A stretch of DNA of 25,060 bases from Bacteroidales bacterium (GCA_030156305.1 JASGMZ010000016.1:1-25060); one strand, 5' to 3'. Numbered from the stretch's first letter, positions 1 through 8,826 are shown. Notes: a model not told the origin generated them from the letters alone. Program-made: numbers and translations.

Positions 1-1160
1 TGGTTTTCACTATCGTGCTTTGTTTCATCAAATTTCATAAAGACCTTTTGATTTTTCGTCTTTAGTTTTAAGAATTTTAGGGCATCTCCATTAGCTTCTT
101 TTTTTTCTTTAACACCAATAAGCCTTACAATAAGGCCATTGTTCAACCTAATAAGTTCAGGACTGATAATTTCTTTAATTGAGTAATACTCTTCTCTTTG
201 TGTTGAACCGTTTTGGTCAATCTTAGAGCCAAATTGTAATTTCTTCGGGTCTGTTTTTTTATCAAATGCATGAAAATCTTTAAATACGTAAGGCAGCTTT
301 TGGATTTCATTTTTAAAGTCTATATTTTGAATAGTTTGCTGGATAAATTCATAGTCTGAATCAAAAATATCACCTTGTTCAATTTCAAGCTTTCTTTTAA
401 TCAATGGAATAAATTCAGGATTCATTTCATAACCAACCGAATTTCTATTTAAATTTCTCGCAGCAAGAGAAGTAGTTCCACTTCCAAGAAATGGGTCAAG
501 AATTGTGTCACCAACAAACGAAAACATTTTAATTAATCTTCTGGGAAGTTCTTCAGGAAACATAGCAATATGCCCATCTTGTTTAGCTCCACCAAAATAC
601 CAATGACCATCAAAATAGGTTTTCCACTCTTCCTTCGTCATTTTAGACAATTCTTTAATTTCATTTGTCGGTTTTTTGGGAGTTCCTAATTTTTTAAAAA
701 TTAAAATAAATTCATAATCAATTGAAATAATCCCATTTTTGGGATAAGGGTAACTTCCCATAAGTGAGGCTCCACCAGTGGTATTCGAAGTAGTTTTTTT
801 TTGCCACATTATAGCGCCCATGTAATCAAAACCTATGGCTTCGCAGAATTTTATTATCTCCGTTCTAATAGGAATAACTTTATACCTTCCATAGTAAACA
901 GCCCTAGCAAATTGGTCTCCTATGTTTACACATAATCGACTACCATTATCTAATACTCTGTAACACTCTTTCCAGACTATGTTTAAATGATTAATATATT
1001 CTTCATAACTGTCATTATAACCAATTTGATTTTCTGTTCCATAATCTTTTAATTGCCAATATGGGGGTGATGTAATTATCAAATCAACTGAATTATCAGA
1101 TAATTCGTTCATATTCCTGCTATCACCATTAATTACTCTATGTTTTGTCTTTAATTCCAT
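1..1160 (-). CDS. Site-specific DNA methyltransferase (beta class, N4-C or N6-A) with SNase-like C-terminal region, 3' end outside window
   Basis: The minus-strand frame is open from the ATG at 1160 to the window edge (386 full codons), so the C-terminus is missing. Residues 30-35 read TSPPYW, the catalytic motif IV, and residues 222-230 read DPFLGSGTT, the AdoMet-binding motif I. Motif IV before motif I, with the recognition region between, is the beta-class order. SPPY is commonest in N4-cytosine enzymes, but N6-adenine is not excluded. From about residue 335 the protein leaves the methyltransferase fold. NGLIVRLIGV (342-351 region), then a G-x-A-x-x-F-x-K stretch and a KVFMKFDETKHD stretch resemble the beta-barrel and following helix of thermonuclease-like proteins. 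That second domain is my inference from remembered patterns. No restriction enzyme is visible to the right; any partner would lie beyond position 1. AdoMet methyltransferase is secure; target base and sequence are not. Confidence 0.88.
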   Translation of the reverse strand, partial: MELKTKHRVINGDSRNMNELSDNSVDLIITSPPYWQLKDYGTENQIGYNDSYEEYINHLNIVWKECYRVLDNGSRLCVNIGDQFARAVYYGRYKVIPIRTEIIKFCEAIGFDYMGAIMWQKKTTSNTTGGASLMGSYPYPKNGIISIDYEFILIFKKLGTPKKPTNEIKELSKMTKEEWKTYFDGHWYFGGAKQDGHIAMFPEELPRRLIKMFSFVGDTILDPFLGSGTTSLAARNLNRNSVGYEMNPEFIPLIKRKLEIEQGDIFDSDYEFIQQTIQNIDFKNEIQKLPYVFKDFHAFDKKTDPKKLQFGSKIDQNGSTQREEYYSIKEIISPELIRLNNGLIVRLIGVKEKKEANGDALKFLKLKTKNQKVFMKFDETKHDSEN

Positions 1161-1569
1161 TTTCTTTAATAATTGTTTGAAAAATAAAAGTACTCATTTT
1201 CGTTTGGAAATTTTCTTGAATATGCACGGTCTTTTTTTACGCTTGCTTGTAACATTTATATAAAATAAAAGTTGTACGAAGTTAACAAGTTTTTTCTCTA
1301 AAAATCAATAATTTTATTAAATAATAAAGATTGATAAAATCCCGCTAATCACGAAAAAAATATTCACAATTATGGTAAGCCTATGCATAATTTCCTCCCG
1401 GACAAAGTCTCATCCATGGAAACCTGATCATTCTTGATACCGATTGTGGTTTGGATGATTTCAGCGCAACATCTCCCCTTTAAAGGGAAGAAATCTTCGA
1501 TTAATTCTTCTACCAACCCGTTAAGTTTCGTAGTGCTTTCAATCAAAGATTCTTTCCCTTTTAAGGGAA

Positions 1570-1585
1570 CCTGCCGGCAGGCAGG
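1570..1585. repeat. Dispersed GC-rich 16-mer, copy 1
   Basis: CCTGCCGGCAGGCAGG is GC-rich and self-complementary in its core (CCTGCCGGCAGG), in contrast to the AT-rich surroundings. An identical copy lies at 20785-20800 inside another hairpin-forming intergenic element. It looks like a short dispersed repeat of the kind found between genes in Bacteroidota. Function unknown. Confidence 0.6.
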
Positions 1586-1766
1586 AGTCCCGAAAGGGGA
1601 AAGGGTTAAAACACTAAAAATTAACAATGAATACTCACTGTTATACCTATTTTATGTCATAAAATGATGTCATACAGGGAAATACGTATTTTATGGGCGA
1701 CTCCTTGTAAAAGCCTATATAGCTGACTTTTCAAATAGTTTTTAGGCATTACATGGAGTATTCGTT

Positions 1767-1803
1767 AAAAAAAAATAAACCCGGAAGTAAAAAACTGCCG
1801 GGT
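1767..1803 (-). terminator. Intrinsic terminator of the nqr operon
   Basis: Read on the minus strand just after the nqrF stop: ACCCGGCAG, a short loop, then CTTCCGGGT, followed within a few bases by a long T run (the A run at 1767-1775 on the plus strand). The stem pairs 1798-1803 with 1779-1784 and extends by partial pairing. Position, stem and U tract fit a Rho-independent terminator for nqrA-F. Confidence 0.8.
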
Positions 1804-1827
1804 ATATTATTTTTTTCAATAAAGAAT

Positions 1828-3084
1828 TTATCCTCCAAAATCATCAAAGTCAACCATTTCATCGGGTACTCCTAAGTTATATAGCATATCTTGTACTGAA
1901 TCAATCATAAGCGGAGGGCCGCACAAATAATATTCTATCTCTTCGGGTTCTTCGTGTTTATTCAAATACTCATCATGAACCACCTGGTGAATAAATCCGG
2001 TTAAGCCATCCCAGTTATCTTCTTCTTTTGGTTCTGATAAGGCAAGATGGAATGAAAAATTAGGAAATTCTTTTTCAATTTCTCTGAACTCATCTTCGTA
2101 AAATACTTCACGTAATGATCGGGCACCATACCAGTATGATACTTTCCGATCCGTTTTGAGAGTATGGAACAAATGGAAAATATGTGACCGTAAAGGAGCC
2201 ATGCCTGCGCCACCACCAATATACACCATTTCGCGATCAGTATCTTTAATGAAAAATTCACCGTAAGGGCCCGACAAGGTTACCTTATCGCCCGGTTTCC
2301 TGGAGAAGATATAAGAGGAGCAAATACCCGGATTAACCTTTTTAAAGGCTCCTTTTGAGCGATCCCAGGGTGGTGTTGCAATTCGTATATTTAACTTAAC
2401 AATATTCCCCTCGGCAGGATGATTGGCCATAGAATAAGCACGGAATGTTTCTTCCGGATTTTTCATCTTTAAATTCCACATATTAAACTGATCCCATTCT
2501 TCACGGAAACGTTCATCCACTTCTATATCTTTAAAATCCACTTCTATTTTTGGGACATCTATCTGTACATATCCACCCGGTTTAAAGTCAAGATTTTCGC
2601 CTTCGGGCAATTTAACCACAAACTCTTTAATAAATGTGGCCACATTTCTGTTGGAAACAACTTCGCATTCCCATTTTTTAATGCCCATCACCTCTTCAGG
2701 AACTTTTATCTTCATGTCGTTCCTGATTTTTACCTGACAACCCAACCGCCAATAATTTTGTTGTTCTTTACGGGAAAAGAAACCGGTTTCAGTAGGAAGA
2801 ATACTACCCCCTCCTTCTAGCACCTGGCATTTACACATTCCGCAGGTTCCTCCTCCACCACAAGCTGATGGAAGATAAATATCATTATTCGAAAGGGTTG
2901 TTAAAATTGTATTTCCTGGGTCAACTTCAATTTCTTTTTCATCGTTAATTGTTAATTTTACTTTTCCCTGAGGGGTAAGTCTTTTTCTTGCCAATAGAAG
3001 AATCAAAACCAATGCAAGAATAAGGGTTAAAAATACCGCTATACTAAGTAATATAACCGTTGTTTGTGATGTTAGTAATATCAT
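1828..3084 (-). CDS. nqrF: Na+-NQR subunit F (NADH dehydrogenase subunit)
   Basis: This is the electron-input subunit of the Na+-translocating NADH:quinone oxidoreductase. It oxidises NADH through FAD and passes electrons to a [2Fe-2S] cluster. A single N-terminal membrane anchor lies at about residues 8-32. A plant-type ferredoxin domain follows with C75, C81, C84 and C116 as cluster ligands. Next comes a ferredoxin-reductase domain with the FAD motif RAYSMAN and the nucleotide-binding stretch GGGAGMAPLRSH; the protein ends in an acidic DFDDFGG tail. Length 418 is close to other NqrF proteins. It is the last gene of the operon, 94 bases after nqrE, with AGGAAG just before the ATG and a terminator just after the stop. 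No unusual features seen. Confidence 0.97.
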   Translation of the reverse strand: MILLTSQTTVILLSIAVFLTLILALVLILLLARKRLTPQGKVKLTINDEKEIEVDPGNTILTTLSNNDIYLPSACGGGGTCGMCKCQVLEGGGSILPTETGFFSRKEQQNYWRLGCQVKIRNDMKIKVPEEVMGIKKWECEVVSNRNVATFIKEFVVKLPEGENLDFKPGGYVQIDVPKIEVDFKDIEVDERFREEWDQFNMWNLKMKNPEETFRAYSMANHPAEGNIVKLNIRIATPPWDRSKGAFKKVNPGICSSYIFSRKPGDKVTLSGPYGEFFIKDTDREMVYIGGGAGMAPLRSHIFHLFHTLKTDRKVSYWYGARSLREVFYEDEFREIEKEFPNFSFHLALSEPKEEDNWDGLTGFIHQVVHDEYLNKHEEPEEIEYYLCGPPLMIDSVQDMLYNLGVPDEMVDFDDFGG

Positions 3085-3178
3085 TCTTCCTATTTTTTAA
3101 TAAGCCGATTCATTTGAGTTATAGTATGATAAATAGTCCACGGCTTTTGGTATATTAATCTTTTTAAAAATAATTCGC

Positions 3179-3796
3179 TTATAATTTTATACCCATAAAT
3201 CCCATAAAGGCAATGCCCATTAATCCGGTAATGATAAAAGTTATGCCAAGTCCTTTTAATGGAGCAGGGACATTCGAATATCGTATTTTTTCTCGAATAG
3301 CAGCAATCCCAACAATGGCAAGGAACCAACCAACCCCGGAACCAAGCCCAAAGGCTGTTGCCTCAGCAATGCTATTATAATCTCGTTGCTGCATAAATAA
3401 TGAACCGCCAAGTATTGCACAGTTAACCGCAATTAAGGGTAAAAATATACCTAATGAGTTATATAAGGTTGGCGAAAATTTCTCGATAATCATTTCTACC
3501 AACTGAACCATGGAAGCAATTACGGCAATAAAAATAATAAAACTTAAGAAGCTTAAATCAATATCGGCAAACCTTGGACTTAACCAGGCAAGAGCACCTT
3601 CTTTTAATAAATAATTATGAATTAAATAATTAAGAGGAACCGTAAATCCTAATACAAAAATTACGGCAATACCTAAACCTGTGGATGTTTTTACCGTTTT
3701 TGATACAGCCAGATAGGAACACATACCCAAAAAGTATGCGAATATCATATTATCGATAAATACTGACTTGACAAATATGTTAATTAAATTTTCCAT
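3179..3796 (-). CDS. nqrE: Na+-NQR subunit E
   Basis: Integral membrane subunit that, with NqrD, forms the inverted-repeat pair holding an intramembrane iron centre between NqrF and NqrC. The 205 residues are almost entirely hydrophobic, with about six membrane segments. C26 in FLGMCSYLA and C126 in AVNCAILGG occupy the positions of the conserved cysteines of the NqrD/NqrE (and RnfA/E) family. Start MENLINIFVKS matches the family's usual N-terminus. It follows nqrD after a 20-base gap. Presence of nqrA-C, nqrF and the covalent-FMN motifs in B and C separates this operon from Rnf. Confidence 0.97.
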   Translation of the reverse strand: MENLINIFVKSVFIDNMIFAYFLGMCSYLAVSKTVKTSTGLGIAVIFVLGFTVPLNYLIHNYLLKEGALAWLSPRFADIDLSFLSFIIFIAVIASMVQLVEMIIEKFSPTLYNSLGIFLPLIAVNCAILGGSLFMQQRDYNSIAEATAFGLGSGVGWFLAIVGIAAIREKIRYSNVPAPLKGLGITFIITGLMGIAFMGFMGIKL

Positions 3797-3816
3797 GTTA
3801 ATATCATTTCAGATTC

Positions 3817-4464
3817 TTAGTTTGATTCAATAAGTTTCTTGTTTCTGGATCGCTGTATCCAAATAATTATTCCTACAACAATAAGCGCCATGGGTGGGAG
3901 TATCATTAATCCATTATTTTCATAGCCGAAATTGTAAACCCCCTGAGGTATAACCTGATAATCCAGAATGGTACCTGAACCTAATAATTCTCTAAAAAAA
4001 GCTACAATAATAAGGATTACACCATAACCGGCAGCATTCCCTAAGCCATCCAAAAAGGAGGGCCATGGTTTATTGGCTAACGCAAAAGCTTCCAGTCGGC
4101 CCATGATAATACAATTGGTAATAATCAATCCGACAAAAACGGATAGTTGTTTGCTTATTTCAAATAAAAAAGCTTTCAGTATCTGATCCACCAAAATTAC
4201 CAACGAAGCAATAACAACGAGTTGAACAATGATACGGATTCTGGGTGGAATAGATTTCCGCAATAACGAAATAACAACATTTGCAACAGCCATTACAAAT
4301 GCAACCGAAAGTGCCATAACAATAGCCGGTTTAAGTTGTACGGTTATTGCAAGTGCCGAGCAAATACCCAAAACCTGTACAGTAATAGGATTACTATCGT
4401 TTAAAGGTTCACGTAGTAATTTTAAATTTTTAGCTGAAAATAAAGGTTCTTTTTCTTTATTCAT
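3817..4464 (-). CDS. nqrD: Na+-NQR subunit D
   Basis: Polytopic membrane subunit homologous to NqrE and to RnfE/RnfA, contributing to the Na+ path and the intramembrane iron site. C35 (VLGICSALA) and C118 (IITNCIIMG) are the expected pair of conserved cysteines. Length 215 is normal. The N-terminus is hydrophilic for about 25 residues (MNKEKEPLFSAKN), as usual for NqrD. It starts 3 bases after the nqrC stop and so is probably translationally coupled. Confidence 0.97.
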   Translation of the reverse strand: MNKEKEPLFSAKNLKLLREPLNDSNPITVQVLGICSALAITVQLKPAIVMALSVAFVMAVANVVISLLRKSIPPRIRIIVQLVVIASLVILVDQILKAFLFEISKQLSVFVGLIITNCIIMGRLEAFALANKPWPSFLDGLGNAAGYGVILIIVAFFRELLGSGTILDYQVIPQGVYNFGYENNGLMILPPMALIVVGIIIWIQRSRNKKLIESN

Positions 4465-4467
4465 TGT

Positions 4468-5178
4468 TTATTGATTTTTAATATTTTCAAAATAGGGGAT
4501 ATAGCTTTTTAAGCAATCGTTTAACATTTCATCAACACCCTTACTAGTAATGGTTCCTCCAGATATTCCATCTACTTCATATTTAGAATCCGGTTTGGCA
4601 GTTCCTCCTTTTTTTACTCTCACAGAAACAAACTCGCCTTTTTCGTTAAAAATTTCTTTACCTATAAATTGATTCTGGAAATCTTCTGTGGCTATCTCCG
4701 CTCCGAGTCCCGGAGTTTCTCCCTCGTGGCTAAAGTTGGTTCCATAAATTGTAGACAAATTACTTTGTAAAGAAACATAACCCCAAACCGGGCCCCATAA
4801 TCCTTTACCATAAACAGGAAGAATATATTGCCTTTCTTCATTATCATTTAAACTAATAAATACAGGTAAGTTCCTTTCTTCTAACGGTTTTGCCATCTCT
4901 TTTTTCATATCTACCTCAAATGCATCCACTCCCTCTTTTACTTCCCCTGTATGGCCTACAACATAGCTTTCGACAATATATTTATCGTAAAGTTCAACAG
5001 CATTTTCTGCTGTACTTTCAATATTTATGGAGGCAAGAATATTTTCTTTTTTATTGATTTCTACATTTTTCTTTTGAAAAGGCTGAAGTGTCATTGCAGC
5101 GATAGAAAGTATTGCTGCAACCACAACAACCATGATGGAAGAAAAAACAAAAATATAGGTATTACTGAATGACTTCAT
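4468..5178 (-). CDS. nqrC: Na+-NQR subunit C (covalent FMN)
   Basis: Electron carrier of Na+-NQR with one N-terminal membrane helix (about residues 8-30) and an FMN-binding domain. The motif SGGTITS places the flavinylated threonine at T209, where FMN is attached by a phosphoester bond in characterised NqrC proteins (family knowledge). The Gly-Gly before the Thr differs slightly from the more familiar S-G-A-T. The domain carries the usual GLWGPVWGYV and GLGAEI stretches. Length 236. It sits 18 bases after nqrB. Maturation would need an ApbE-type flavin transferase, which is not in this window. Confidence 0.97.
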   Translation of the reverse strand: MKSFSNTYIFVFSSIMVVVVAAILSIAAMTLQPFQKKNVEINKKENILASINIESTAENAVELYDKYIVESYVVGHTGEVKEGVDAFEVDMKKEMAKPLEERNLPVFISLNDNEERQYILPVYGKGLWGPVWGYVSLQSNLSTIYGTNFSHEGETPGLGAEIATEDFQNQFIGKEIFNEKGEFVSVRVKKGGTAKPDSKYEVDGISGGTITSKGVDEMLNDCLKSYIPYFENIKNQ

Positions 5179-5196
5179 AGTTTATTTAATGTTTTA

Positions 5197-6360
5197 TTAT
5201 GCACTTACTTTAGCTCTTTTCATTCTTTTTTTCATATTGGCTTGTACTACGTAATGATCAATTAATGGAGCAAATACGTTCATTAACAAAATAGCCAACA
5301 TAACCCCTTCGGGATACGCCGGATTAATAACTCTTATCAGAATTGCCAGGAATCCGATTAAAAAACCATAAATAATTTTTCCTTTGGGTGTTTGTGCTGC
5401 AGAAACCGGATCAGTGGCCATAAATACTGCACCAAAGGCAAATCCGCCAAGCATTAGGTGTTCCCAGGCCGGTATTTCCATAAATGGATTTACCGCAAAA
5501 ATATTAAGTAAAAGCCCCATAACTAATCCGCCAATAAAAGTGGAAATCATAATCCGTGCACTTCCAATGCCGGTAAAAAGTAACAATGCTGCGCCAATTA
5601 ATACAGCAAGTGTAGAAGTTTCTCCAATCGATCCGGGAATGGTTCCAAAAAACATTTCGGCTACACTTGGTAAATTATCAATATTTCCGGCAGCAGCTTC
5701 GGCCAATGGAGTAGCTCCCGTGTATGAATCAATAATGCCTTCTCCTGCCGACATTCCGTGTGTCCATACAGCATTACCCGTCATATATGAAGGATATGCA
5801 AAGAAAAGAAATGCTCTCGCTGTAAGTGCAGGATTAAAAACATTCATTCCGGTACCGCCAAAAACCTCTTTGCCAATAACTACCGCAAAAGCTGTAGCTA
5901 AAGCAACCATCCATAAAGGAATATCAACGGGCAATACAAGCGGAATAAGTATACCAGAAACCAAAAACCCTTCATTTACCTCATGTCCGCGAATTTGAGC
6001 AAAAGCAAATTCTATAGCAAGTCCCGTAACATAAGATACCACAATTATGGGAAACACTGCTTTAAATCCAATCCAAAACAGTTCTAAAATTGTTCCTCCC
6101 TCCTGTCCGGTGGCATGAAAATGTTGCAATCCAATATTCCACATACCAAAAAGAAGCGACGGAACCAATGCCAAAACAACCATAATCATTGTGCGTTTCA
6201 TATCATTGGCATCTCTTATATGCGCTCCTTTTGTAGTTACCGTATTTGGGACAAATAAAAAGGTTTCGAAAGCTTCGAAAGTTGATTGTAATTTTTCAAA
6301 TTTTCCTCCCTTTTCAAATTGAGGTTTTATTTTATCAACAAATTTTCTTAATGAATTCAC
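5197..6360 (-). CDS. nqrB: Na+-NQR subunit B (covalent FMN, quinone/Na+ membrane subunit)
   Basis: Large polytopic membrane subunit that carries a covalently bound FMN plus riboflavin in studied complexes and forms part of the Na+ channel. The motif DSYTGATPLA gives T217 as the flavinylation site. FNPALTARAFLFFAYP and EVFGGTGMNVFNPA are typical family stretches. The soluble N-terminus (about residues 1-50) precedes roughly ten hydrophobic segments. Length 387. It is preceded by nqrA with a 57-base gap and followed by nqrC after 18 bases. Confidence 0.97.
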   Translation of the reverse strand: MNSLRKFVDKIKPQFEKGGKFEKLQSTFEAFETFLFVPNTVTTKGAHIRDANDMKRTMIMVVLALVPSLLFGMWNIGLQHFHATGQEGGTILELFWIGFKAVFPIIVVSYVTGLAIEFAFAQIRGHEVNEGFLVSGILIPLVLPVDIPLWMVALATAFAVVIGKEVFGGTGMNVFNPALTARAFLFFAYPSYMTGNAVWTHGMSAGEGIIDSYTGATPLAEAAAGNIDNLPSVAEMFFGTIPGSIGETSTLAVLIGAALLLFTGIGSARIMISTFIGGLVMGLLLNIFAVNPFMEIPAWEHLMLGGFAFGAVFMATDPVSAAQTPKGKIIYGFLIGFLAILIRVINPAYPEGVMLAILLMNVFAPLIDHYVVQANMKKRMKRAKVSA

Positions 6361-6417
6361 TATTAAAATTTTTTTATGTTACAATAATTTTTTGTTCCCT
6401 TTATAACTAATCAATAA

Positions 6418-7773
6418 TTAGCTCATTTCTTGTCGCATCAAATCAAGCCCTTTACGAACAATCGATTGAACTTCAGTTTTTGAAGTACATACATATTCGC
6501 AAAGTGCAAAATCTTCTTCATCCACTTCGTAAATACCAAGCTTTTCCATCAAATCAATATCTTCAATCATAATGGCTTTAATTAATTGTACCGGATAAAT
6601 ATCCATGGGAAAAACCTTTTCATACTCCCCGGTCATCACATAAGCTCTTTGGGCACCATGCAAATTGGTATCCAATTTAAATTTACGCCCGGGTATTAGC
6701 CACGAAAGCACAGCCCTGGAAACGCTAAATTTATTAAATCCGGGTTTAGCCCATCCAAACATCTCATAATAATCTCCTTCAGGTATTACCGTTATCATAT
6801 TATCATAATAACCTACATATCCTTTGCTATAAATTTTTGAACCGGTAAGTACATTTCCGCTAATGTAACGCAATGGTTCATCTTCTGTAACATTGCCTTT
6901 TACCAGATTAGCAATACTGGCACCACTAATAATTTTATAATATTTAGGATGAATAACTTCTGAGCCAGTGAGGGCAATAATCTTAGAAGCATCATAAATT
7001 CCTTTGTTAAATAAACGCCCAATCATAATGATTTCCTGTGGATAAGTATACCACACTACCTCTCCTTTATTAATCGGATCAATTTTATTGATTTGAACAC
7101 CAACATTTCCTGCAGGATGTGGCCCTTTAAAATAATGAAATTCTACGCCTTTCACTTTGGTATAAGTATCTGCGGGAGGATAGTCGGCATTTAGGTTAAG
7201 GTGAATTTTGCCATCGGTAAGTTTAGATAAAATATCAATACCCTGCTGAAATTCATCTCCATATTCTTTAACGATATAATCCATATCGGGAGCTAAAGGA
7301 GCGGAATCAAAAGCAGAAATAAAAATAGCTTTCGGGATATCATCTGCCCGTGCAATAATAGAGTATGGCCTTTGCCTTATTGCAGGCCATAAACCCGATT
7401 GTTGTAAAACAGCAATAATTTCTTCTCTCGTAAGGCTTTTGGTGTCGGGAACGTCAAAACTTTCAAATTCAATCTCAGGGTCTGCTTTAACCACAACTTC
7501 AAGAATCATCCTACGTTCCCCTCGATTAATTTCAATTACTTTTCCACTAACTGGTGATGTGAATTGAACCTCCGGCTGAAACTTATCAAAAAACAATGGA
7601 GTACCTGCTTTTACTCTATCCCCGGTTTTAACCAAAAGTTTTGGCCTTATTCCCTGAAAATCCGTCGGTTTTACTGCGTAAGTTTCTGCTTGTTCTGCTT
7701 TTTGTAAAATTTTTTCTGCCGTTCCGACCAGTTTAATATCTAAACCTTTCTTAATTTTTATAACTTTCGACAT
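6418..7773 (-). CDS. nqrA: Na+-NQR subunit A
   Basis: Peripheral cytoplasmic subunit involved in quinone binding in the Na+-NQR complex. No membrane segment is visible. The N-terminal barrel-like domain includes TSPVSGKVIEI around residues 72-82, a pattern shared with RnfC and biotinyl-like folds. Length 451 is usual. It is the first gene of the nqr operon, preceded by a 286-base intergenic region that should contain the operon promoter. The gene order A-B-C-D-E-F is the canonical one. Confidence 0.97.
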   Translation of the reverse strand: MSKVIKIKKGLDIKLVGTAEKILQKAEQAETYAVKPTDFQGIRPKLLVKTGDRVKAGTPLFFDKFQPEVQFTSPVSGKVIEINRGERRMILEVVVKADPEIEFESFDVPDTKSLTREEIIAVLQQSGLWPAIRQRPYSIIARADDIPKAIFISAFDSAPLAPDMDYIVKEYGDEFQQGIDILSKLTDGKIHLNLNADYPPADTYTKVKGVEFHYFKGPHPAGNVGVQINKIDPINKGEVVWYTYPQEIIMIGRLFNKGIYDASKIIALTGSEVIHPKYYKIISGASIANLVKGNVTEDEPLRYISGNVLTGSKIYSKGYVGYYDNMITVIPEGDYYEMFGWAKPGFNKFSVSRAVLSWLIPGRKFKLDTNLHGAQRAYVMTGEYEKVFPMDIYPVQLIKAIMIEDIDLMEKLGIYEVDEEDFALCEYVCTSKTEVQSIVRKGLDLMRQEMS

Positions 7774-7970
7774 ATTATATTGTTAGGTTATATTAATCAA
7801 TAGGTTAAACAAATTTAACTAAAATATTATAACTGCTGCTTTTTTTATCAATAATAACTATTTTAATACTTATTTGTTTACCAATTGTGTTATTTTTTTA
7901 ACAGCTTAGTTCTCCGAATAGCATTAGCTAAATAAAAATCAGATATTTAATTATTTTATTTTTTTGATTA

Positions 7971-7978
7971 CAAATATA
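7971..7978 (-). promoter_or_regulatory. Candidate -7 box of the nqr operon promoter
   Basis: TATATTTG on the minus strand fits the Bacteroidota -7 consensus TAnnTTTG and lies about 200 bases upstream of nqrA inside the 7774-8059 gap. I see no good TTTG at the -33 position, and the region is very AT-rich, so chance is a real alternative. The same octamer occurs upstream of the FNR-like gene (8798-8805). The rest of 7774-8059 is AT-rich with a weak TAGC/GCTA palindrome at 7919-7930 and no ORF. Confidence 0.3.
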
Positions 7979-8059
7979 AATTTATCTATTAATATATATG
8001 TATTTATAAATCTCTTTTTTTACCCTTCGATGATTTAGTGATAACTACTGTTTTTATGA

Positions 8060-8758
8060 TCAACCACTTTGACTAATTTTTTTTAACAAATCAACATTTT
8101 TAATATCAATTTTCCCTTTTTCATCTTTAATAATTCCTTCATTTCGTAAATTTTTCAATGTACGAACTACACTCATGGTCGACATTCCTGTAAATTCCGC
8201 CAAATCTTTCCGTGATAGAATCATCTCAAATTCCCTGGATTGAAATATATTTTCTGATAAATACATTAATGCATCAGCCACCCTTCCATTCATTTGTTTT
8301 TGCGTTAAACTGGCCATTTTATCGTAAAACTGCAAAGCTTCAATGTTTAATGATGAGATGACCGATTTTGCAAATTTATTATTCTTATAAATTAACTTTT
8401 CTATTACATTTCGGTCAATTGAACAAACTACTGTATCGGATAAAGCTGCAACAGAAAAACGGGCAATATTATCCGGATTAAATAATGAAGTTAAACCTAT
8501 TAATTTTCCTTCAGGAATAATATCTAAAATAAGATTACTGTCAACATCAGTTTCCTTATAAATTTTGGTAAACCCTTCTTTTATGTACATTATATGAGTA
8601 ACAAAAGAACCTTGTTTAGAAATAATTTCCCCCTTTTTAAATCGAATCTGAACTTTATTTTCGTTGGTTAGCAATAACTCTTTTTCATCTAATTGTTTAA
8701 AACAAAAAGATTTATGTTTGCATTCCTGGCATTCTGTTATCAATAATGATTTCATCAT
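8060..8758 (-). CDS. FNR-type Crp-family transcriptional regulator with four cluster cysteines
   Basis: A 232-residue regulator with a cyclic-nucleotide-binding-like beta barrel and a C-terminal winged helix. C10, C13 and C19 (CQECKHKSFC) reproduce the spacing of E. coli FNR C20/C23/C29, and C112 in DTVVCSI aligns with C122. All four ligands for an oxygen-labile [4Fe-4S] cluster are therefore present. The recognition helix (about 192-203, MSTMSVVRTLKN) has Met and Val where FNR has Glu209 and Ser212, keeping only the Arg. The target should therefore not be the classical TTGAT-N4-ATCAA. Start: the frame can be extended to a TTG at 8800, but a candidate -7 box overlaps that codon, so the ATG pair at 8758/8755 is preferred. 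It lies between the nqr operon and the Mbh/Mbs-like operon and is a plausible regulator of both. Confidence 0.92.
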   Translation of the reverse strand: MMKSLLITECQECKHKSFCFKQLDEKELLLTNENKVQIRFKKGEIISKQGSFVTHIMYIKEGFTKIYKETDVDSNLILDIIPEGKLIGLTSLFNPDNIARFSVAALSDTVVCSIDRNVIEKLIYKNNKFAKSVISSLNIEALQFYDKMASLTQKQMNGRVADALMYLSENIFQSREFEMILSRKDLAEFTGMSTMSVVRTLKNLRNEGIIKDEKGKIDIKNVDLLKKISQSG

Positions 8759-8797
8759 GGAATTAAAATAATAAAAAATGCAATTTATTCTTGATTG

Positions 8798-8805
8798 CAA
8801 ATATA
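8798..8805 (-). promoter_or_regulatory. Candidate -7 box for the FNR-like gene
   Basis: TATATTTG on the minus strand matches TAnnTTTG, 40 bases upstream of the preferred ATG at 8758. It overlaps the alternative TTG start at 8800, which argues against that longer start. No clear -33 element is seen, which would fit an activator-dependent promoter. Confidence 0.4.
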
Positions 8806-8826
8806 TATCTATTTTCTTATAAATAT

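Larger units (their letters stand above)
1161..1827. other. Gene-poor region with small palindromic repeats
   Basis: I see no convincing gene in these 667 bases. Two short overlapping ORFs on opposite strands (about 1370-1667) are largely built from repeats. Visible structure: CCCTTTAAAGGG at 1476-1487 and a near copy CCCTTTTAAGGG at 1556-1567; a GC-rich 16-mer at 1570-1585 that recurs near 20785; the 12-base perfect palindrome AAATACGTATTT at 1680-1691; an AT-rich inverted repeat ATTTTA/TAAAAT at 1649-1665; and the nqr terminator at the right end. The methyltransferase promoter must also lie here, upstream of 1160 on the minus strand. The stretch 1480-1560 read on the minus strand gives a fairly protein-like segment and may be a decayed gene fragment, but nothing identifies it. 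Confidence 0.5.

Noticed and set aside
1370..1667. Two short overlapping ORFs on opposite strands
   Set aside because: They run through palindromic repeats including the GC-rich 16-mer and have no recognisable product; at most a decayed fragment.
3090..3329. Minus-strand ORF between nqrE and nqrF
   Set aside because: Out-of-frame shadow of the nqrE 3' end, with no membrane or family pattern of its own.
4229..5998. Several plus-strand ORFs opposite nqrB-nqrD
   Set aside because: All are antisense shadows of the well-supported nqr genes.
8759..8800. Longer start (TTG at 8800) for the FNR-like gene
   Set aside because: The codon overlaps a candidate TAnnTTTG box and the extra 14 residues are unlike FNR N-termini; the ATG pair at 8758/8755 places CxxCxxxxxC near the N-terminus as usual.
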